Part shown: positions 1 through 11,791 of the stretch, one piece after another | Numbering within the stretch: position 1 is the stretch's first letter | How the letters are laid out: each line of letters opens with the position of its first letter | DNA from: Isoperla grammatica | Lineage: Eukaryota; Arthropoda; Insecta; Plecoptera; Perlodidae | DNA: 64,000 bases | Reading direction: 5' to 3' | NCBI GenBank assembly: GCA_945910005.1 | Contig: OX246749.1 | Coordinates: 27,956,260 to 28,020,259 of the forward strand | Program-made: the position numbers and the translations under genes | The notes under the pieces: generated by a model | What the model was told of the DNA's origin: nothing | Databases searched by the model: none | Seen by the model: only the letters and a program-made list of their open reading frames with translations

Positions 1-2724
1 CAACATTAACAATAGTACCGCGCCGCCCCGCACCTCTACCTTCCACAGGAGTGGGGATACAGACTCGCTCAACAACGCAAACAACATGGCCCAGCGCTCA
101 ACATTAACAATAGTACCGCGCCGCCCCGCACCTCTACCTTCCACAGGAGTAGGGATACAGACTCGCTCAACAACGCAAACAACATGGCCCAGCGCTCAAC
201 ATTAACAATAGTACCGCGCCGCCCCGCACCTCTACCTTCCACAGGAGTAGGGATTCAGACTCGCTCAACAACGCAAACAACATGGCCCAGCGCTCAACAT
301 TAACAATAGTACCGCGCCGCCCCGCACCTCCACCTTCCACAGGAGTAGGGATACAGACTCGCTCAACAACGCAAACAACATGGCCCAGCCCTCAACATTA
401 ACAATAGTACCGCGCCGCCCCGCACCTCCACCTTCCACAGGAGTGGGGATACAGACTCGCTCAACAACGCAAACAACATGGCCCAGCGCTCAACATTAAC
501 AATAGTACCGCGCCGCCCCGCACCTCCACCTTCCACAGGAGTGGGGATACAGACTCGCTCAACAACGCAAACAACATGGCCCAGCCCTCAACATTAACAA
601 TAGTACCGCGCCGCCCCGCACCTCTACCTTCCACAGGAGTGGGGATACAGACTCGCTCAACAACGCAAACAACATGGCCCAGCGCTCAACATTAACAATA
701 GTACCGCGCCGCCCCGCACCTCTACCTTCCACAGGAGTGGGGATACAGACTCGCTTAACAACGCAAACAACATGGCCCAGCCCTCAACATTAACAATAGT
801 ACCGCGCCGCCCCGCACCTCTACCTTCCACAGGAGTGGGGATACAGACTCGCTCAACAACGCAAACAGCATGGCCCAGCCCTCAACATTAACAATAGTAC
901 CGCGCCGCCCCGCACCTCTACCTTCCACAGGAGTAGGGATACAGACTCGCTCAACAACGCAAACAACATGGCCCAGCCCTCAACATTAACAATAGTACCG
1001 CGCCGCCTCGCACCTCCACCTTCCACAGGAGTGGGGATACAGACTCGCTCAACAACGCAAACAACATGGCCCAGCCCTCAACATTAACAATAGTACCGCG
1101 CCGCCCCGCACCTCTACCTTCCACAGGAGTGGGGATACAGACTCGCTCAACAACGCAAACAGCATGGCCCAGCCCTCAACATTAACAATAGTACCGCGCC
1201 GCCCCGCACCTCTACCTTCCACAGGAGTAGGGATACAGACTCGCTCAACAACGCAAACAACATGGCCCAGCCCTCAACATTAACAATAGTACCGCGCCGC
1301 CCCGCACCTCTACCTTCCACAGGAGTGGGGATACAGACTCGCTCAACAACGCAAACAACATGGCCCAGCGCTCAACATTAACAATAGTACCGCGCCGCCC
1401 CGCACCTCTACCTTCCACAGGAGTGGGGATACAGACTCGCTCAACAACGCAAACAACATGGCCCAGCCCTCAACATTAACAATAGTACCGCGCCGCCTTG
1501 CACCTCTACCTTCCACAGGAGTGGGGATACAGACTCGCTCAACAACGCAAACAACATGGCCCAGCGCTCAACATTAACAATAGTACCGCGCCGTCCCGCA
1601 CTTCCACCTTCCACAGGAGTGGGGATACAGACTCGCTCAACAACGCAAACAACATGGCCCAGCGCTCCACATTAACAATAGTACCGCGCCGCCCCGCACC
1701 TCCACCTTCCACAGGAGTGGGGATACAGACTCACTCAACAACGCAAACAACATGGCCCAGCCCTCAACATTAACAATAGTACCGCGCCGCCCCGCACCTC
1801 TACCTTCCACAGGAGTGGGGATACAGACTCGCTCAACAACGCCAACAACATGGCCCAGCGCTCAACATTAACAATAGTACCGCGCCGCCCCGCACCTCTA
1901 CCTTCCACAGGAGTGGGGATACAGACTCGCTCAACAACGCAAACAACATGGCCCAGCGCTCAACATTAACAATAGTACCGCGCCGTCCCGCACCTCTACC
2001 TTCCACAGGAGTGGGGATACAGACTCGCTCAACAACGCAAACAACATGGCCCAGCGCTCAACATTAACAATAGTACCGCGCCGCCCCGCACCTCCACCTT
2101 CCACAGGAGTGGGGATACAGACTCACTCAACAACGCCAACAACATGGCCCAGCCCTCAACATTAACAATAGTACCGCGCCGCCCCGCACCTCTACCTTCC
2201 ACAGGAGTGGGGATACAGACTCGCTCAACAACGCAAACAACATGGCCCAGCCCTCAACATTAACAATAGTACCGCGCCGCCCCGCACCTCTACCTTCCAC
2301 AGGAGTGGGGATACAGACTCGCTCAACAACGCAAACAACATGGCCCAGCCCTCAACATTAACAATAGTACCGCGCCGCCCCGCACCTCCACCTTCCACAG
2401 GAGTGGGGATACAGACTCACTCAACAACGCCAACAACATGGCCCAGCCCTCAACATTAACAATAGTACCGCGCCGCCCCGCACCTCTACCTTCCACAGGA
2501 GTGGGGATACAGACTCGCTCAACAACGCAAACAACATGGCTCAGCCCTCAACATTAACAATAGTACCGCGCCGCCCCGCACCTCCACCTTCCACAGGAGT
2601 GGGGATACAGACTCACTCAACAACGCCAAGAACATGGCCCAGCCCTCAACATTAACAATAGTACCGCGCCGCCCCGCACCTCTACCTTCCACAGGAGTGG
2701 GGATACAGACTCACTCAACAACGC
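1..2724. repeat. 98-bp tandem satellite, about 28 copies
   Basis: A head-to-tail array with a period of 98 bases (unit starts at 1, 99, 197 and so on). It continues to the left of the window and stops at about 2724. Copies differ at a few recurring sites, for example CTCTACC/CTCCACC, AGTAGGG/AGTGGGG and GCGCTC/GCCCTC. Because 98 is not a multiple of 3, reading frames break from copy to copy, so the short open frames here are not genes. The unit is fairly GC-rich (runs such as CCGCGCCGCCCCGCACC), unlike the AT-rich surroundings. Confidence 0.97.
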
Positions 2725-3975
2725 GCGCCTCGGCTGACAATATAATCAGTCGACGTTAGGCTCTTGAATGAGAAGGAGGTGATAGGGACAAGTGATCATG
2801 CCTGATGCAATTCTGGCGTAACGTCGAGCAATGGGTGACAGACTTCGGTCTGCACCAGTATACTCACACAAGCGGTGGAATATTCCGGAAGACAACACAT
2901 CGCACGTCCGCGAAAACATAAGGATAACAATATATATACACTGGATTAAAGAGGGGCCCAAAGTCTGGTAATAAGATAGGTAGAAGGATAGACCCCAACA
3001 GCTTACCTGAATTGAAGACCGTTGTGGTATATTTAATAACAATTATATTGTTGTGTCGCGAACCAATTTGAAATAAAGCAAATTGGACCCGGTGCCTCCA
3101 CCAACTTTGTTGAGTAACGAGATTCACTGGTTGAGCTTGAATTCTATGGATAAAGCTTGCTAGGGGACGCAACTTTCTATTTATGTGAATTCGTACAATA
3201 AGAATCGGTGCAATGTCTGAGGATGCTGGATTTCAAGGTGTGAAATAACTATAGACTTGGTTCAAACAACAATAAGGAACCGTATTTTATCAAGTTAGAC
3301 AATAGACATGCATCCTACCGTGGCAAAGACCGATCAGGGTCCATCTGGCCCTCTAATCCAATAACTTAGGAGTCACACTACCTTGGCTTTCACCCCGTCC
3401 GTACGTCCCTCGTTACTCTTCCACCGCGACTCCTTGCTTCCTTCCTCGGGGATAGTCCTCCTCGTGCCCAATTGTTCGCCGGTCGCTCTCGGCCCGTTCC
3501 GTCTTCATGCGCCCACATGTGCGTCCATCTTCTATGGCTCCTTCGACCAGTCCCCACCGAGAGCTCCGAGACTTACACCTCGACCGTATCACGTCACCTT
3601 CCCCCCTTCGACCACTTCTTTGGCTTGTGCTCGCTGTTCATGTTTCTAATCACCAATCAACCTTCAGGGTTTGAGCCCCCGCTCAAGCTAACATGCAAAA
3701 GTGGGGCTTAGACCAAACTGCTATCAAAAATCCAACTTGGGCCTCCCCAACCCCTGATACAGCAAAGTTACCAAATTATTCTAATGATCGTTATGCTGTG
3801 TCAGTATTCTGAAGTTATTGTTGTCGCCCTACCTTGATTATTACACAATAGCCAGTTCAGCACCTACCTCATTGTGATCAAAACAGAATGTTATTTACTC
3901 ATGTCACAATTATGTAGAATAAAACACGAAAGTGAAGGAATCCAGTGTGAAAATTAATAAACTCAAATTTTCACA
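2725..3975. other. no gene recognised; weak LTR-like remnant
   Basis: I see no exon or intact element here. Around 3250-3320 the text resembles part of the LTR at 42460-42530 (shared GGTTCAAACAA, then GGAACCG), so a degraded relative of that LTR may be present. Open frames on both strands are short and resemble nothing I recognise. The ABCA exon carrying Walker A should lie upstream of 5214, but I do not find it here. Confidence 0.4.
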
Positions 3976-4200
3976 CAACAATATAATGGACAACACAAGT
4001 TTTCCGAGACGTTTCGGTAAAAGACCTTGATCACATGGGAGTAAGAAGACTACTAACTAACTAATATAACCTATGAACTGAACTAGCTGACCCTATTGGC
4101 TGTTAGTGGAGGGGGGCGGGGGGGGGGAGTTAATGGGTGTGATCAAGGTATTGTACCAAAATGTCTTGGAAAACTTGTGTTGTCCATTATATATGTTGTT
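3976..4200. mobile_element. foldback MITE with about 60-bp inverted arms
   Basis: Left arm 3976-4035 and right arm 4138-4200 are inverted copies (left ends in ACCTTGATCACA, right starts TGTGATCAAGGT). They share the block reading AACACAAGTTTTCC on the left and GGAAAACTTGTGTT on the right. The roughly 100-base loop contains a G-rich run near 4110. There is no coding capacity. Arm ends are approximate and I did not resolve a target-site duplication. Confidence 0.75.
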
Positions 4201-4279
4201 ATTCAGGCCCGTATACATAGTCAAGTGTAAAGTTAAGTACAGGATTTGTTGATTTGGAATTGTTTTATTTCATGCTATT

Positions 4280-4955
4280 TTCCATAAAGGAATAGTCAGG
4301 TGAGAAACTAAAAAACTACCATTTGTATATGTCCACCCTCAAATGTGGAAAACATGACTAAAACATACAAACCATACTTTAAAAGCAGGTGGTTAAAAAA
4401 CTAAAGAACGCGATTTTTTGGCTTGTTGCTACCAAGTAGCACCAAGCAACTCTTCTCATGGTAAATCCCATATAAAATAAATTTTACCTCGAGATAGTAA
4501 AACCACCGCTAAAATAGGGCACTTATCAAAAATCGATCAGGAGCTTTAATGTGCATCGTTTCTCTACCGATAATATGCTTCCTAATACGAACGTGTACTT
4601 CTACAAAATGCCCTGCAATTAATTTTTTTGTGACTTGATGTGTAGAAAAGTTGCAATCTGTTTTAAGCGGCACTGTCCGCAGTCACCGAGTGTTGTGGCT
4701 GGATTCGTATTACACAATGAGTGCTCTGTATATCGGGAAGGCGCGAGCGAGCTCAGAGCCGATACAGGTGTACTACTCTTTAGAAGAAAAATGCAGCAGA
4801 GCTGGCGAAGGGAATCTTGTAGAATAGCTAAATGTTCACATTTTTTTTTCTTGCATTGAAGCAACTGATATCAATTTTATTCAACACATAACTGAATTTC
4901 ATACTTTTATGACTCATTGGTGATTTTTTAGTTTTTCCCCTGACTATTCCTATAA
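4280..4955. mobile_element. degenerate element with about 35-40-bp inverted termini
   Basis: The left end (about 4280-4320, containing GGAATAGTCAGG and AACTAAAAAACTACC) is matched in inverted orientation at about 4917-4955 (GGTGATTTTTTAGTTTTTCCCCTGACTATTCC on +). The interior has open frames on both strands of 74-81 codons that resemble no transposase I know. It is probably a non-autonomous DNA transposon relic. Family is unknown. Confidence 0.5.
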
Positions 4956-5213
4956 GAAGAACAAACTCTATGGCAACCATAAACAAATCTCAAGTGCAAA
5001 CCCCCAACGATCTTTGATCTTTGCACGCTCGTTTTCCAAAGATTTTCATATTATTTTGTGCGATTGCAATCAGCTATCAATCAGAAACATTCTGTATTAT
5101 CATCGAAATATGGTATCTTCATTTCCAATAAGCAGAGCGCTAAATGTTATAATTACAAAGTTTCAAGCATTTTTTAACATTACAAATGATGGTTATTTCG
5201 GATCGTATTGCAG

Positions 5214-5397
5214 ATAAAAGGAAATCCATGGAAAAAAGTCAGGGCAGAGGCGAAGGATTTGCTCAAGAGGCTCGACATGACCAAGAAGAAAAACACCCTT
5301 CCTAACAAACTGTCCGGGGGGCAGAAGAGGAAGTTGTGCCTCTGCGCGGCGCTCATTGGCGGAAGTCAAATAGTCATCCTGGATGAGCCGACCTCAG
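5214..5397 (+). CDS. ABCA-type transporter, exon a: NBD1 signature and Walker B
   Basis: This exon encodes about 61 residues from the first ATP-binding cassette of an ABC subfamily A lipid-type transporter. The ABC signature LSGGQKRKLC is followed by the Walker B stretch IVILDEPTSG, whose Asp-Glu pair supports ATP hydrolysis at the dimer interface. The exon opens with IKGNPWKK, the usual position after the Q-loop region in ABCA proteins. The acceptor is ATTGCAG at 5213 and the donor is GTATAA at 5398. It starts in phase 0 and ends one base into a Gly codon, which the next exon completes (G|GC or G|GT, then ATG GAT). Walker A must be encoded upstream, outside the window or unrecognised. A MITE begins about 12 bases after the donor. 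Subfamily A is clear from the whole exon series; the exact orthologue is not. Confidence 0.93.
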
Positions 5398-5408
5398 GTA
5401 TAAAGCTG

Positions 5409-5588
5409 CGGACAGTTGTTCCGAGACTACCTTACATATGCTCTCGTCACAGGCGACGGGTTCGTGCAGCCAATCAGCGATCGGTATGTGCGCGGGTGTG
5501 TCTCGGGCGGTTCGCTGGTTGGCAACAAGTGCCTCGCCTGTGACGAAAGCATACGTAAAGTATGTCTTGGGCCAAGTATATCTTTGGG
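5409..5588. mobile_element. about 180-bp TIR MITE, copy 1
   Basis: Inverted ends of about 45 bases: GTTGTTCCGAGACTACCTTA with CTCTCGTCACAGGCGA on the left, and GCCTGTGACGAAAGCAT then GTCTTGGGCCAAG on the right. The same element occurs inverted at 61925-62095. The core contains CAGCCAATCAGCGAT in this copy and a matching version in the other. It begins just inside the donor side of exon a. It contains no gene. Confidence 0.8.
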
Positions 5589-5848
5589 TACTGTCTTCTT
5601 GTACTTTGGATGAGAATGGATATAAGAGATGCAGTTTTGCAGTCCATGGTATTCTTATCGTAAAACTGTACAAGGACAATAATTTGTACAATTAGTTTTG
5701 GCCTAATTAAAATTAAAATTAAAAAACAGTTATGGTGAGTAGCCCATACATGTATGTATACAGGTTATTAGTTCAGGTACGTCTAAATAAGAGAGATGAC
5801 CTTGATAACTGTCATATGATGTTGCCTGACTCCTTATTTCTATAAAAA

Positions 5849-6203
5849 GTATTCACGTGACGTCACATCGGCCATATTGGAGGCCACCTATAGTACTATG
5901 ACAAGTTTCATTTAGTTGTCAAAATAAAACATATAATATTGTTTACGGGGAAATATGACAAATTAAACACATATATCACCCGATAAAGTGTACGAAAATG
6001 ATTATTGTATGCTTTTGTAAACGATTAAAAGAGTAATCGAGACAATAGAGTTTGTTTACGATGATTTTAAGTAATAATAGCAAACCAAAGTTAGAGAACA
6101 GTTGAATTTGCATCAAACGCCAGCTGAAACATAGTAACAATGAACTTCCAATCACATGCCATTGTGGCCTCCAATGTGGCAACTATGCGCAATACGTGAA
6201 TAC
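5849..6203. mobile_element. 355-bp TIR MITE
   Basis: The left end has GTATTCACGTGACGTCACAT then GCCATATTGGAGGCCACC. The right end carries the inverted counterpart (ATTGTGGCCTCCAATGTGGC, then CACGTGAATAC-like text at 6190-6203). The AT-rich interior has no transposase. The mobility class cannot be assigned from the ends alone. Confidence 0.7.
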
Positions 6204-6707
6204 ACCCTTTAATGGATCATATATTTAATGTGAACCTCTTGCCCACAAAAATGATATATTTTACCTAGAAATGCATTTTAAGAAGTGATTTTGTGTTTTG
6301 GTTTTCAATTGGAACTTGTAGTGAACAAATAGTTAGTCAACAAGAATTAAAAAGAAAAACTAAAGTTTTGAGCCTCTATAGGCACCGAGTTTGACCACTG
6401 AGGGCGCTAGTGAAAACTAATGAAGCGCTCAAGGTGGCAATGTCACGCAACACTCGGATGAAGCAGCGTCGTTCTTCCAATACGTCGATCATCTCAAATT
6501 GTGAAAATTGTTTAATTAAACACGTCTTTTAACATTTTTGGGCAGATTATGAATCCCATCGGTCCATCTTAAAATTAAAGAATTGTATTTGGATAACATG
6601 CTTATAATCCATTTGGACCCTTTCAAATCGGAACAAAACTCGTCATTGCAAGGTCGAGAATTTGATTGGCTGTCATGGTGATGTCATAGTTTCCACATTA
6701 ATTAGAG
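6204..6707. other. intron sequence, no gene seen
   Basis: AT-rich sequence. A stretch at about 6366-6395 (CTATAGGCACCGAGTTTGACCA) has an inverted partner near 59715-59740 (GGCCAAACTCGGTGTCTATATAG), so a dispersed repeat end is likely. Nothing else is recognisable. Confidence 0.5.
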
Positions 6708-9700
6708 GTACACTGCTATCAGCGTAAGATACAAGGTGTTGTCAGGAGTTATAAAATGAACGATGCCAGGTATACTGCTATCAGCGTAAGATACAAGGTG
6801 TTGTCAGGGGTTATAAAATGAACGATGCAAGGTATACTGCTATCAGCGTAAGAAACAAGGTGTTGTCAGGGGTTATAAAATGAACGAAGCCAGGTATACT
6901 GCTACCGGCGTAAGATACAAGGTGTTGTCAGGGGTTATAAAATGAACGATGCAAGGTATACTGCTATCAGCGTAAGAAACAAGGTGTTGTCAGGGGTTAT
7001 AAAATGAACGAAGCCAGGTATACTGCTATCAGCGTAAGATACAAGGTGTTGTCAGGAGTTATAAAACGAACGATGCCAGGTATACTGCTATCAGCGTAAG
7101 ATACAAGGTGTTGTCAGGAGTTATAAAATGAACGATGCCAGGTATACTGCTATCAGCGTAAGATACAAGGTGTTGTCAGGAGTTATAAAACGAACGATGC
7201 CAGGTATACTGCTATCAGCGTAAGATACAAGGTGTTGTCAGGAGTTATAAAATGAACGATGCCAGGTATACTGCTACCGGCGTAAGATTGTTGTCAGGGG
7301 TTATAAAATGAACGATGCAAGGTATACTGCTATCAGCGTAAGATACAAGATGTTGTCAGGGGTTATAAAATGAACGATGCCAGGTATACTGCTACCGGCG
7401 TAAGATACAAGGTGTTGTCAGGGGTTATAAAATGAACGATGCCAGGTATACTGCTATCAGCGTAAGATACAAGGTGTTGTCAGGGGTTATAAAATGAACG
7501 ATGCCAGGTATACTGCTACCGGCGTAAGAAACAAGATGTTGTCAGGGGTTATAAAATGAACGATGACAGGTATACTGCTACCGGCGTAAGACACAAGGTG
7601 TTGTCAGGGATTATGTATTAAACGATGCCAGGTATACTGCTATCAGCGTAAGATACAAGGTGTTGTCAGGGGTTATAAAATGAACGATGCCAGGTATACT
7701 GCTACCGGCGTAAGATACAAGGTGTTGTCAGGGATTATGTATTAAACGATGCCAGGTATACTGCTACCGGCGCAAGATACAAGGTGTTGTCAGGGGTTAT
7801 GTAATAAACGATGCCAGGTATACTGCTACCGGCGTAAGAAACAAGGTGTTGTCAGGAGTTATAAAACGAACGATGCCAGGTATACTGCTATCAGCGTAAG
7901 ATACAAGGTGTTGTCAGGAGTTATAAAATGAACGATGCCAGGTATACTGCTACCGGCGTAAGATTGTTGTCAGGGGTTATAAAATGAACGATGCAAGGTA
8001 AACTGCTATCAGCGTAAGATACAAGATGTTGTCAGGGGTTATAAAATGAACGATGCCAGGTATACTGCTACCGGCGTAAGATACAAGGTGTTGTCAGGGG
8101 TTATAAAATGAACGATGCCAGGTATACTGCTATCAGCGTAAGATACAAGGTGTTGTCAGGGGTTATAAAATGAACGATGCCAGGTATACTGCTACCGGCG
8201 TAAGAAACAAGATGTTGTTAGGGGTTATAAAATGAACGATGACAGGTATACTGCTACCGGCGTAAGATACAAGGTGTTGTCAGGGATTATGTATTAAACG
8301 ATGCCAGGTATACTGCTATCAGCGTAAGATACAAGGTGTTGTCAGGGGTTATAAAATGAACGATGCCAGGTATACTGCTACCGGCGTAAGATACAAGGTG
8401 TTGTCAGGGATTATGTATTAAACGATGCCAGGTATACTGCTACCGAAGCAAGATACAAGGTGTTGTCAGGGGTTATGTAATAAACGATGCCAGGTATACT
8501 GCTACCGGCGTAAGAAACAAGGTGTTGTCAGGGATTATGTATTAAACGATGCCAGGTATACTGCTACCGGCGTAAGATACAAGGTGTTGTCAGGAGTTAT
8601 GTAATAAACGATGCCAGGTATACTGCTACCGGCGTAAGATACAAGGTGATGTCAGGGGTTATAAAATGAACGATGCCAGGTATACTGCTACCGGCGTAAG
8701 ATACAAGGTGTTGTCAGGGGTTATAAAATGAACGATGCCAGGTATACTACTACCGGCGTAAGATACAAGGTGTTGTCAGGGGTTATGTAATAAACGATGC
8801 CAGGTATACTGCTACCGGCGTAAGATACAAGGTGTTGTCAGGGGTTATAAAATGAACGATGCCAGGTATACTGCTACCGGCGTAAGATACAAGGTGTTGT
8901 CAGGGATTATGTATTCAACGATGCCAGGTATACTACTACCGGCGTAAGATACAAGGTGTTGTCAGGGGTTATGTAATAAACGATGCCAGGTATACTGCTA
9001 TCAGCGTAAGATACAAGGTGTTGTCAGGGGTTATAAAATGAACGATGCCAGGTATACTGCTACCGGCGTAAGATACAAGGTGTTGTCAGGGGTTATGTAA
9101 TAAACGATGCCAGGTATACTGCTACCGGCGTAAGAAACAAGATGTTGTCAGGGGTTATAAAATGAACGATGACAGGTATACTGCTACCGGCGTAAGATAC
9201 AAGGTGTTGTCAAGAATTATGTATTAAATGATGCCAGGTATACTGCTACTGGCGTAAGATACAATGTGTTGTCAGGGGTTATGTAATAAACGATGCCAGG
9301 TATACTGCTATCAGCGTAAGATACAAGGTGTTTTCAGGGGTTATAAAATGAACGATGCCAGGTATACTGCTACCGGCGTAAGATACGAGGTGTTGTCAGG
9401 GATTATGTTATAAACGATGCCAGGTATACTGCCACCGTAGTAAGATACAAGGTGTTGTCAGGGGTTATGTAATAAACGATGCCAGGTATACTGCTACCGG
9501 CGTAAGATACAAGGTGTTGTCAGGGGTTATGTAATAAACGATGCCAGGTATACTGCTACCGGCGTAAGATACAAGGTGTTGTCAGAGGTTATGTAATAAA
9601 CGATGCCAAGTATACTGCTACCGGCGTAAGATACAAGGTGTTGTCAGGGGTTATGTAATAAACGATGCCAGGCATACTGCTACCGGCGTAAGATACAAGG

Positions 9701-10100
9701 TGTTATGTAATAAACGATGCCAGGTATACTGCTACCGGCGTAAGATACAAGGTGTTGTTAGGGGTTATGTTATAAACGATGCCAGGTATACTGCTACCGG
9801 CGTTAGATACAAGGTGTTGTCAGGGGTTATGTAATAAACGATGCCAGGTATACTGTTACCGGCGTAAGATACAAGGTGTTGTCAGGGGTTATGTAATAAA
9901 CGATGCCAGGTATACTGCTACCGGCGTAAGATACAAGGTGTTGTCAGGGGTTATGTAATAAACGATGCCAGGTATACTGCTACCGGCGTAAGATACAAGG
10001 TGTTGTCAGGGGTTATGTAATAAACGATGCCAGGTATACTGCTACCGGCGTAAGATACAAGGTGTTGTCAGGGGTTATGTAATAAACGATGCCAGCTGTA
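6708..10100. repeat. 62-bp tandem array, about 55 copies
   Basis: The unit runs from AACGATGCCAGGTATACTGC through TATCAGCG or ACCGGCG, AAGGTGTTGTCAGG and the variable tail TTATAAAATG or TTATGTAATA. Two diagnostic variant pairs (TATCAGCG/ACCGGCG and TATAAAATG/TATGTAATA) sort along the array: TATCAGCG and AAAATG dominate the left, ACCGGCG and GTAATA the right. Several larger blocks of units recur, as in the 7260-7750 and 7950-8450 stretches, indicating higher-order duplication. The first unit (TACACTGC) and the exit (GATGCCAGCTGTAT) match a single inverted unit at 11267-11327. Confidence 0.97.
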
Positions 10101-10121
10101 TCAAGCCATGTCCAATTCACC

Positions 10122-10736
10122 ATATAGTTTAGTTAGCCGAACGGTTCCCCAACGAAAGATAACATTCATACTATAATTCTTATTATTTTTTGTTCCTAAG
10201 CAAAGAGCGCGGCTTCCTCAGCCATTCCTCTTCCTCGCTATCCAATATAAAATGGCTTCATTTTCTGACCTGCCCATTTCATTGGGCGCCCTAGGGCGTC
10301 AATGTCATTCTGACGTGCGGCACACCGAAAAAGGTGTGCTCTGTCTTGGGGTTCAAAATTAGATAATTTGCAGATGGCCTTATTATATTTTGTGTTAATT
10401 GGGTGTTGTTGATGTTTTATGTCAAGTTCTTTTGATCGCCTCATCGCCACATTTTCTCTGGCGACGGAAATGTTTCAAATTAACTCAATTACCGGTACAT
10501 AAAATAAACTCCCTCAGCCCATTGGTGGTTGACTGAATATTAGTCTTCTTATTGGCCGTCTCTAAAACCACGGTTTTTCGTTTGACGGGTACTATTCATT
10601 ATTCAACTCCACGTGGAGTGTTTTCCCCTCTTTTGGCGAAACAATTACGGCAGGTAAGATTTACACAAAACGAAAGTTAACTGGCGGATGATTTGTAGAT
10701 CTTACGGAGAGGAACCGTCCATGCAACCGAACTATG
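10122..10736. mobile_element. 615-bp TIR MITE (long copy)
   Basis: The ends are inverted repeats of about 28 bases: ATATAGTTTAGTTAG then GAACGGTTCC on the left, GGAACCGTCCATGCAACCGAACTAT on the right. A shorter inverted copy lies at 61136-61526; both contain AACTCCACGTGGAGTG, an internal palindrome. A 70-codon minus frame (10238-10450) overlaps sequence shared with the other copy over its first residues but is not preserved there, so I do not call it a gene. Confidence 0.8.
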
Positions 10737-10747
10737 ACCCCTCCCCT

Positions 10748-11223
10748 CGGAACCAACTAAGCGCTCGCGAAAAAGGAATGCGGGGAGTATTGCGGTAGAC
10801 CGCAGACCCATCAAGCCAGGAGTCATTTTATAAAATAGCAATCTTTTGATGCAGTTAATTGTTAAAATCTCTCAATTAATTTTCAGATATATGGACTAAT
10901 AACGAAAAAGAGATATAATATTAACTTTGAATTAATTCAGAGATTGAATGTTAACGTTTTTGGCGTAGTCTGAAAATTATAATGACGTCGACACCATTGC
11001 TACAAAATTTAACAGTTTTCAAGCTATTTTTAAAACTCAATATTAATTTTATACAAATGTTTTGTGGTTATTCCATATATCTGAAAAGTAATTGAGAAAT
11101 TGTAACATTTAATTAACTACATCAAAAGATTGTTATTTTTAACAATTGCACCTAGCTTGATGGGTCTGTAGTCTACTGCAACCCTCTCTGCATTCCTTTC
11201 TCAAGAGCGCTCAACTGGTTCCG
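10748..11223. mobile_element. 476-bp foldback MITE, about 150-bp arms
   Basis: Arms 10748-10895 and 11071-11223 are inverted copies. The left begins CGGAACCAACTAAGCGCTC and the right ends GAGCGCTCAACTGGTTCCG; the inner edges are CAGATATATGGA and TCCATATATCTG. The loop is about 175 bases and AT-rich. No coding region. Confidence 0.85.
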
Positions 11224-11266
11224 AATGGAGGTGGTAAGGTGGAGAGAAAAAGGTTTAATACAGCTG

Positions 11267-11327
11267 GCATCGTTTATTACATAATCCTTGACGACAACAC
11301 CTTGTATCTTACGCTGATAGCAGTGTA
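11267..11327 (-). repeat. single inverted copy of the 62-bp unit
   Basis: On the minus strand this reads TACACTGCTATCAGCGTAAG through AAGGTGTTGTC to AATAAACGATGCCAGCTGTAT. It matches the two edge variants of the array at 6708-10100. TA dinucleotides flank the CACTG ends on both sides (6709-6710 and 11324-11327 region), which fits a TA target-site transposon whose left end was amplified. Confidence 0.75.
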
Positions 11328-11355
11328 GAAAGGTGTTCTCATTGAATCTGCGTAA

Positions 11356-11565
11356 TGTGTGTGTGTGATGCAGGCATGGATCCAGAGGCGAGGAGAGTAG
11401 TGTGGGACCTTCTGCTGACAATGAGAGGGGAGAGAACCATCATTATCACGACCCACTACATGTGTGTGTGTGATGCAGGTATGGATCCAGAGGCGAGGAG
11501 AGTAGTGTGGGACCTTCTGCTGACAATGAGAGGGGAGAGAACCATCATTATCACGACCCACTATA
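11356..11565 (+). repeat. exact-period 105-bp tandem duplication across an exon start
   Basis: Copy 1 is 11356-11460 and copy 2 is 11461-11565. Each holds the TG-rich acceptor region ending GATGCAG plus the first coding bases of the ABCA exon. They differ at two places: GGCATGG versus GGTATGG after the acceptor, and ACTACA versus ACTATA at the end. The 105-base period keeps the reading frame (35 codons). Both acceptors could be used, so the exon has two possible starts, 11374 and 11479. Confidence 0.93.
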
Positions 11566-11661
11566 TGGAAGAAGCTGATGCTCTAGGAGACAAAATAGCC
11601 ATCATGGACCACGGGAAGGTTGCCTGCTATGGTAGTGCGCTTTTCCTCAAGAACAAGTATG
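11479..11661 (+). CDS. ABCA-type transporter, exon b: D-loop and H-loop of NBD1
   Basis: From the second acceptor the exon encodes GMDPEARR (D-loop region after Walker B), [13 protein letters not shown] (H-loop His) and [16 protein letters not shown], then FLKNKYG: the normal ABCA order with no gap. The donor is GTAAGA at 11662. Phase is 1 in and 1 out. If the first acceptor (11373) is used instead, the exon is 11374-11661 and 35 residues are added: a second D-loop and H-loop copy joined by [10 protein letters not shown] annotate the second acceptor because it restores the family spacing. The first intron's repeats lie directly upstream; the 19.5-kb transposon stack begins about 130 bases downstream. 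Which start is used cannot be told from DNA. Confidence 0.9.
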
Positions 11662-11791
11662 GTAAGACACGGCTGAAACTAATTATAATAGTTTCTGTCT
11701 GGACCTGGGTTTAGAATTTGACCCAAGGGGACTCTGCCGATCATTAAAGCTGATGACAAATTGCCCCACTTTTCTTATTTTCCCTTTCCAT

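Noticed and set aside
2746..5213. Search for the upstream ABCA exon with Walker A
   Set aside because: No G-x-N-G-x-G-K-T/S coding sequence seen in any plus frame; probably upstream of the window.
1..10100. CRISPR-like appearance of the 98-bp and 62-bp arrays
   Set aside because: Units are contiguous repeats without unique spacers, and the context is a eukaryotic intron.
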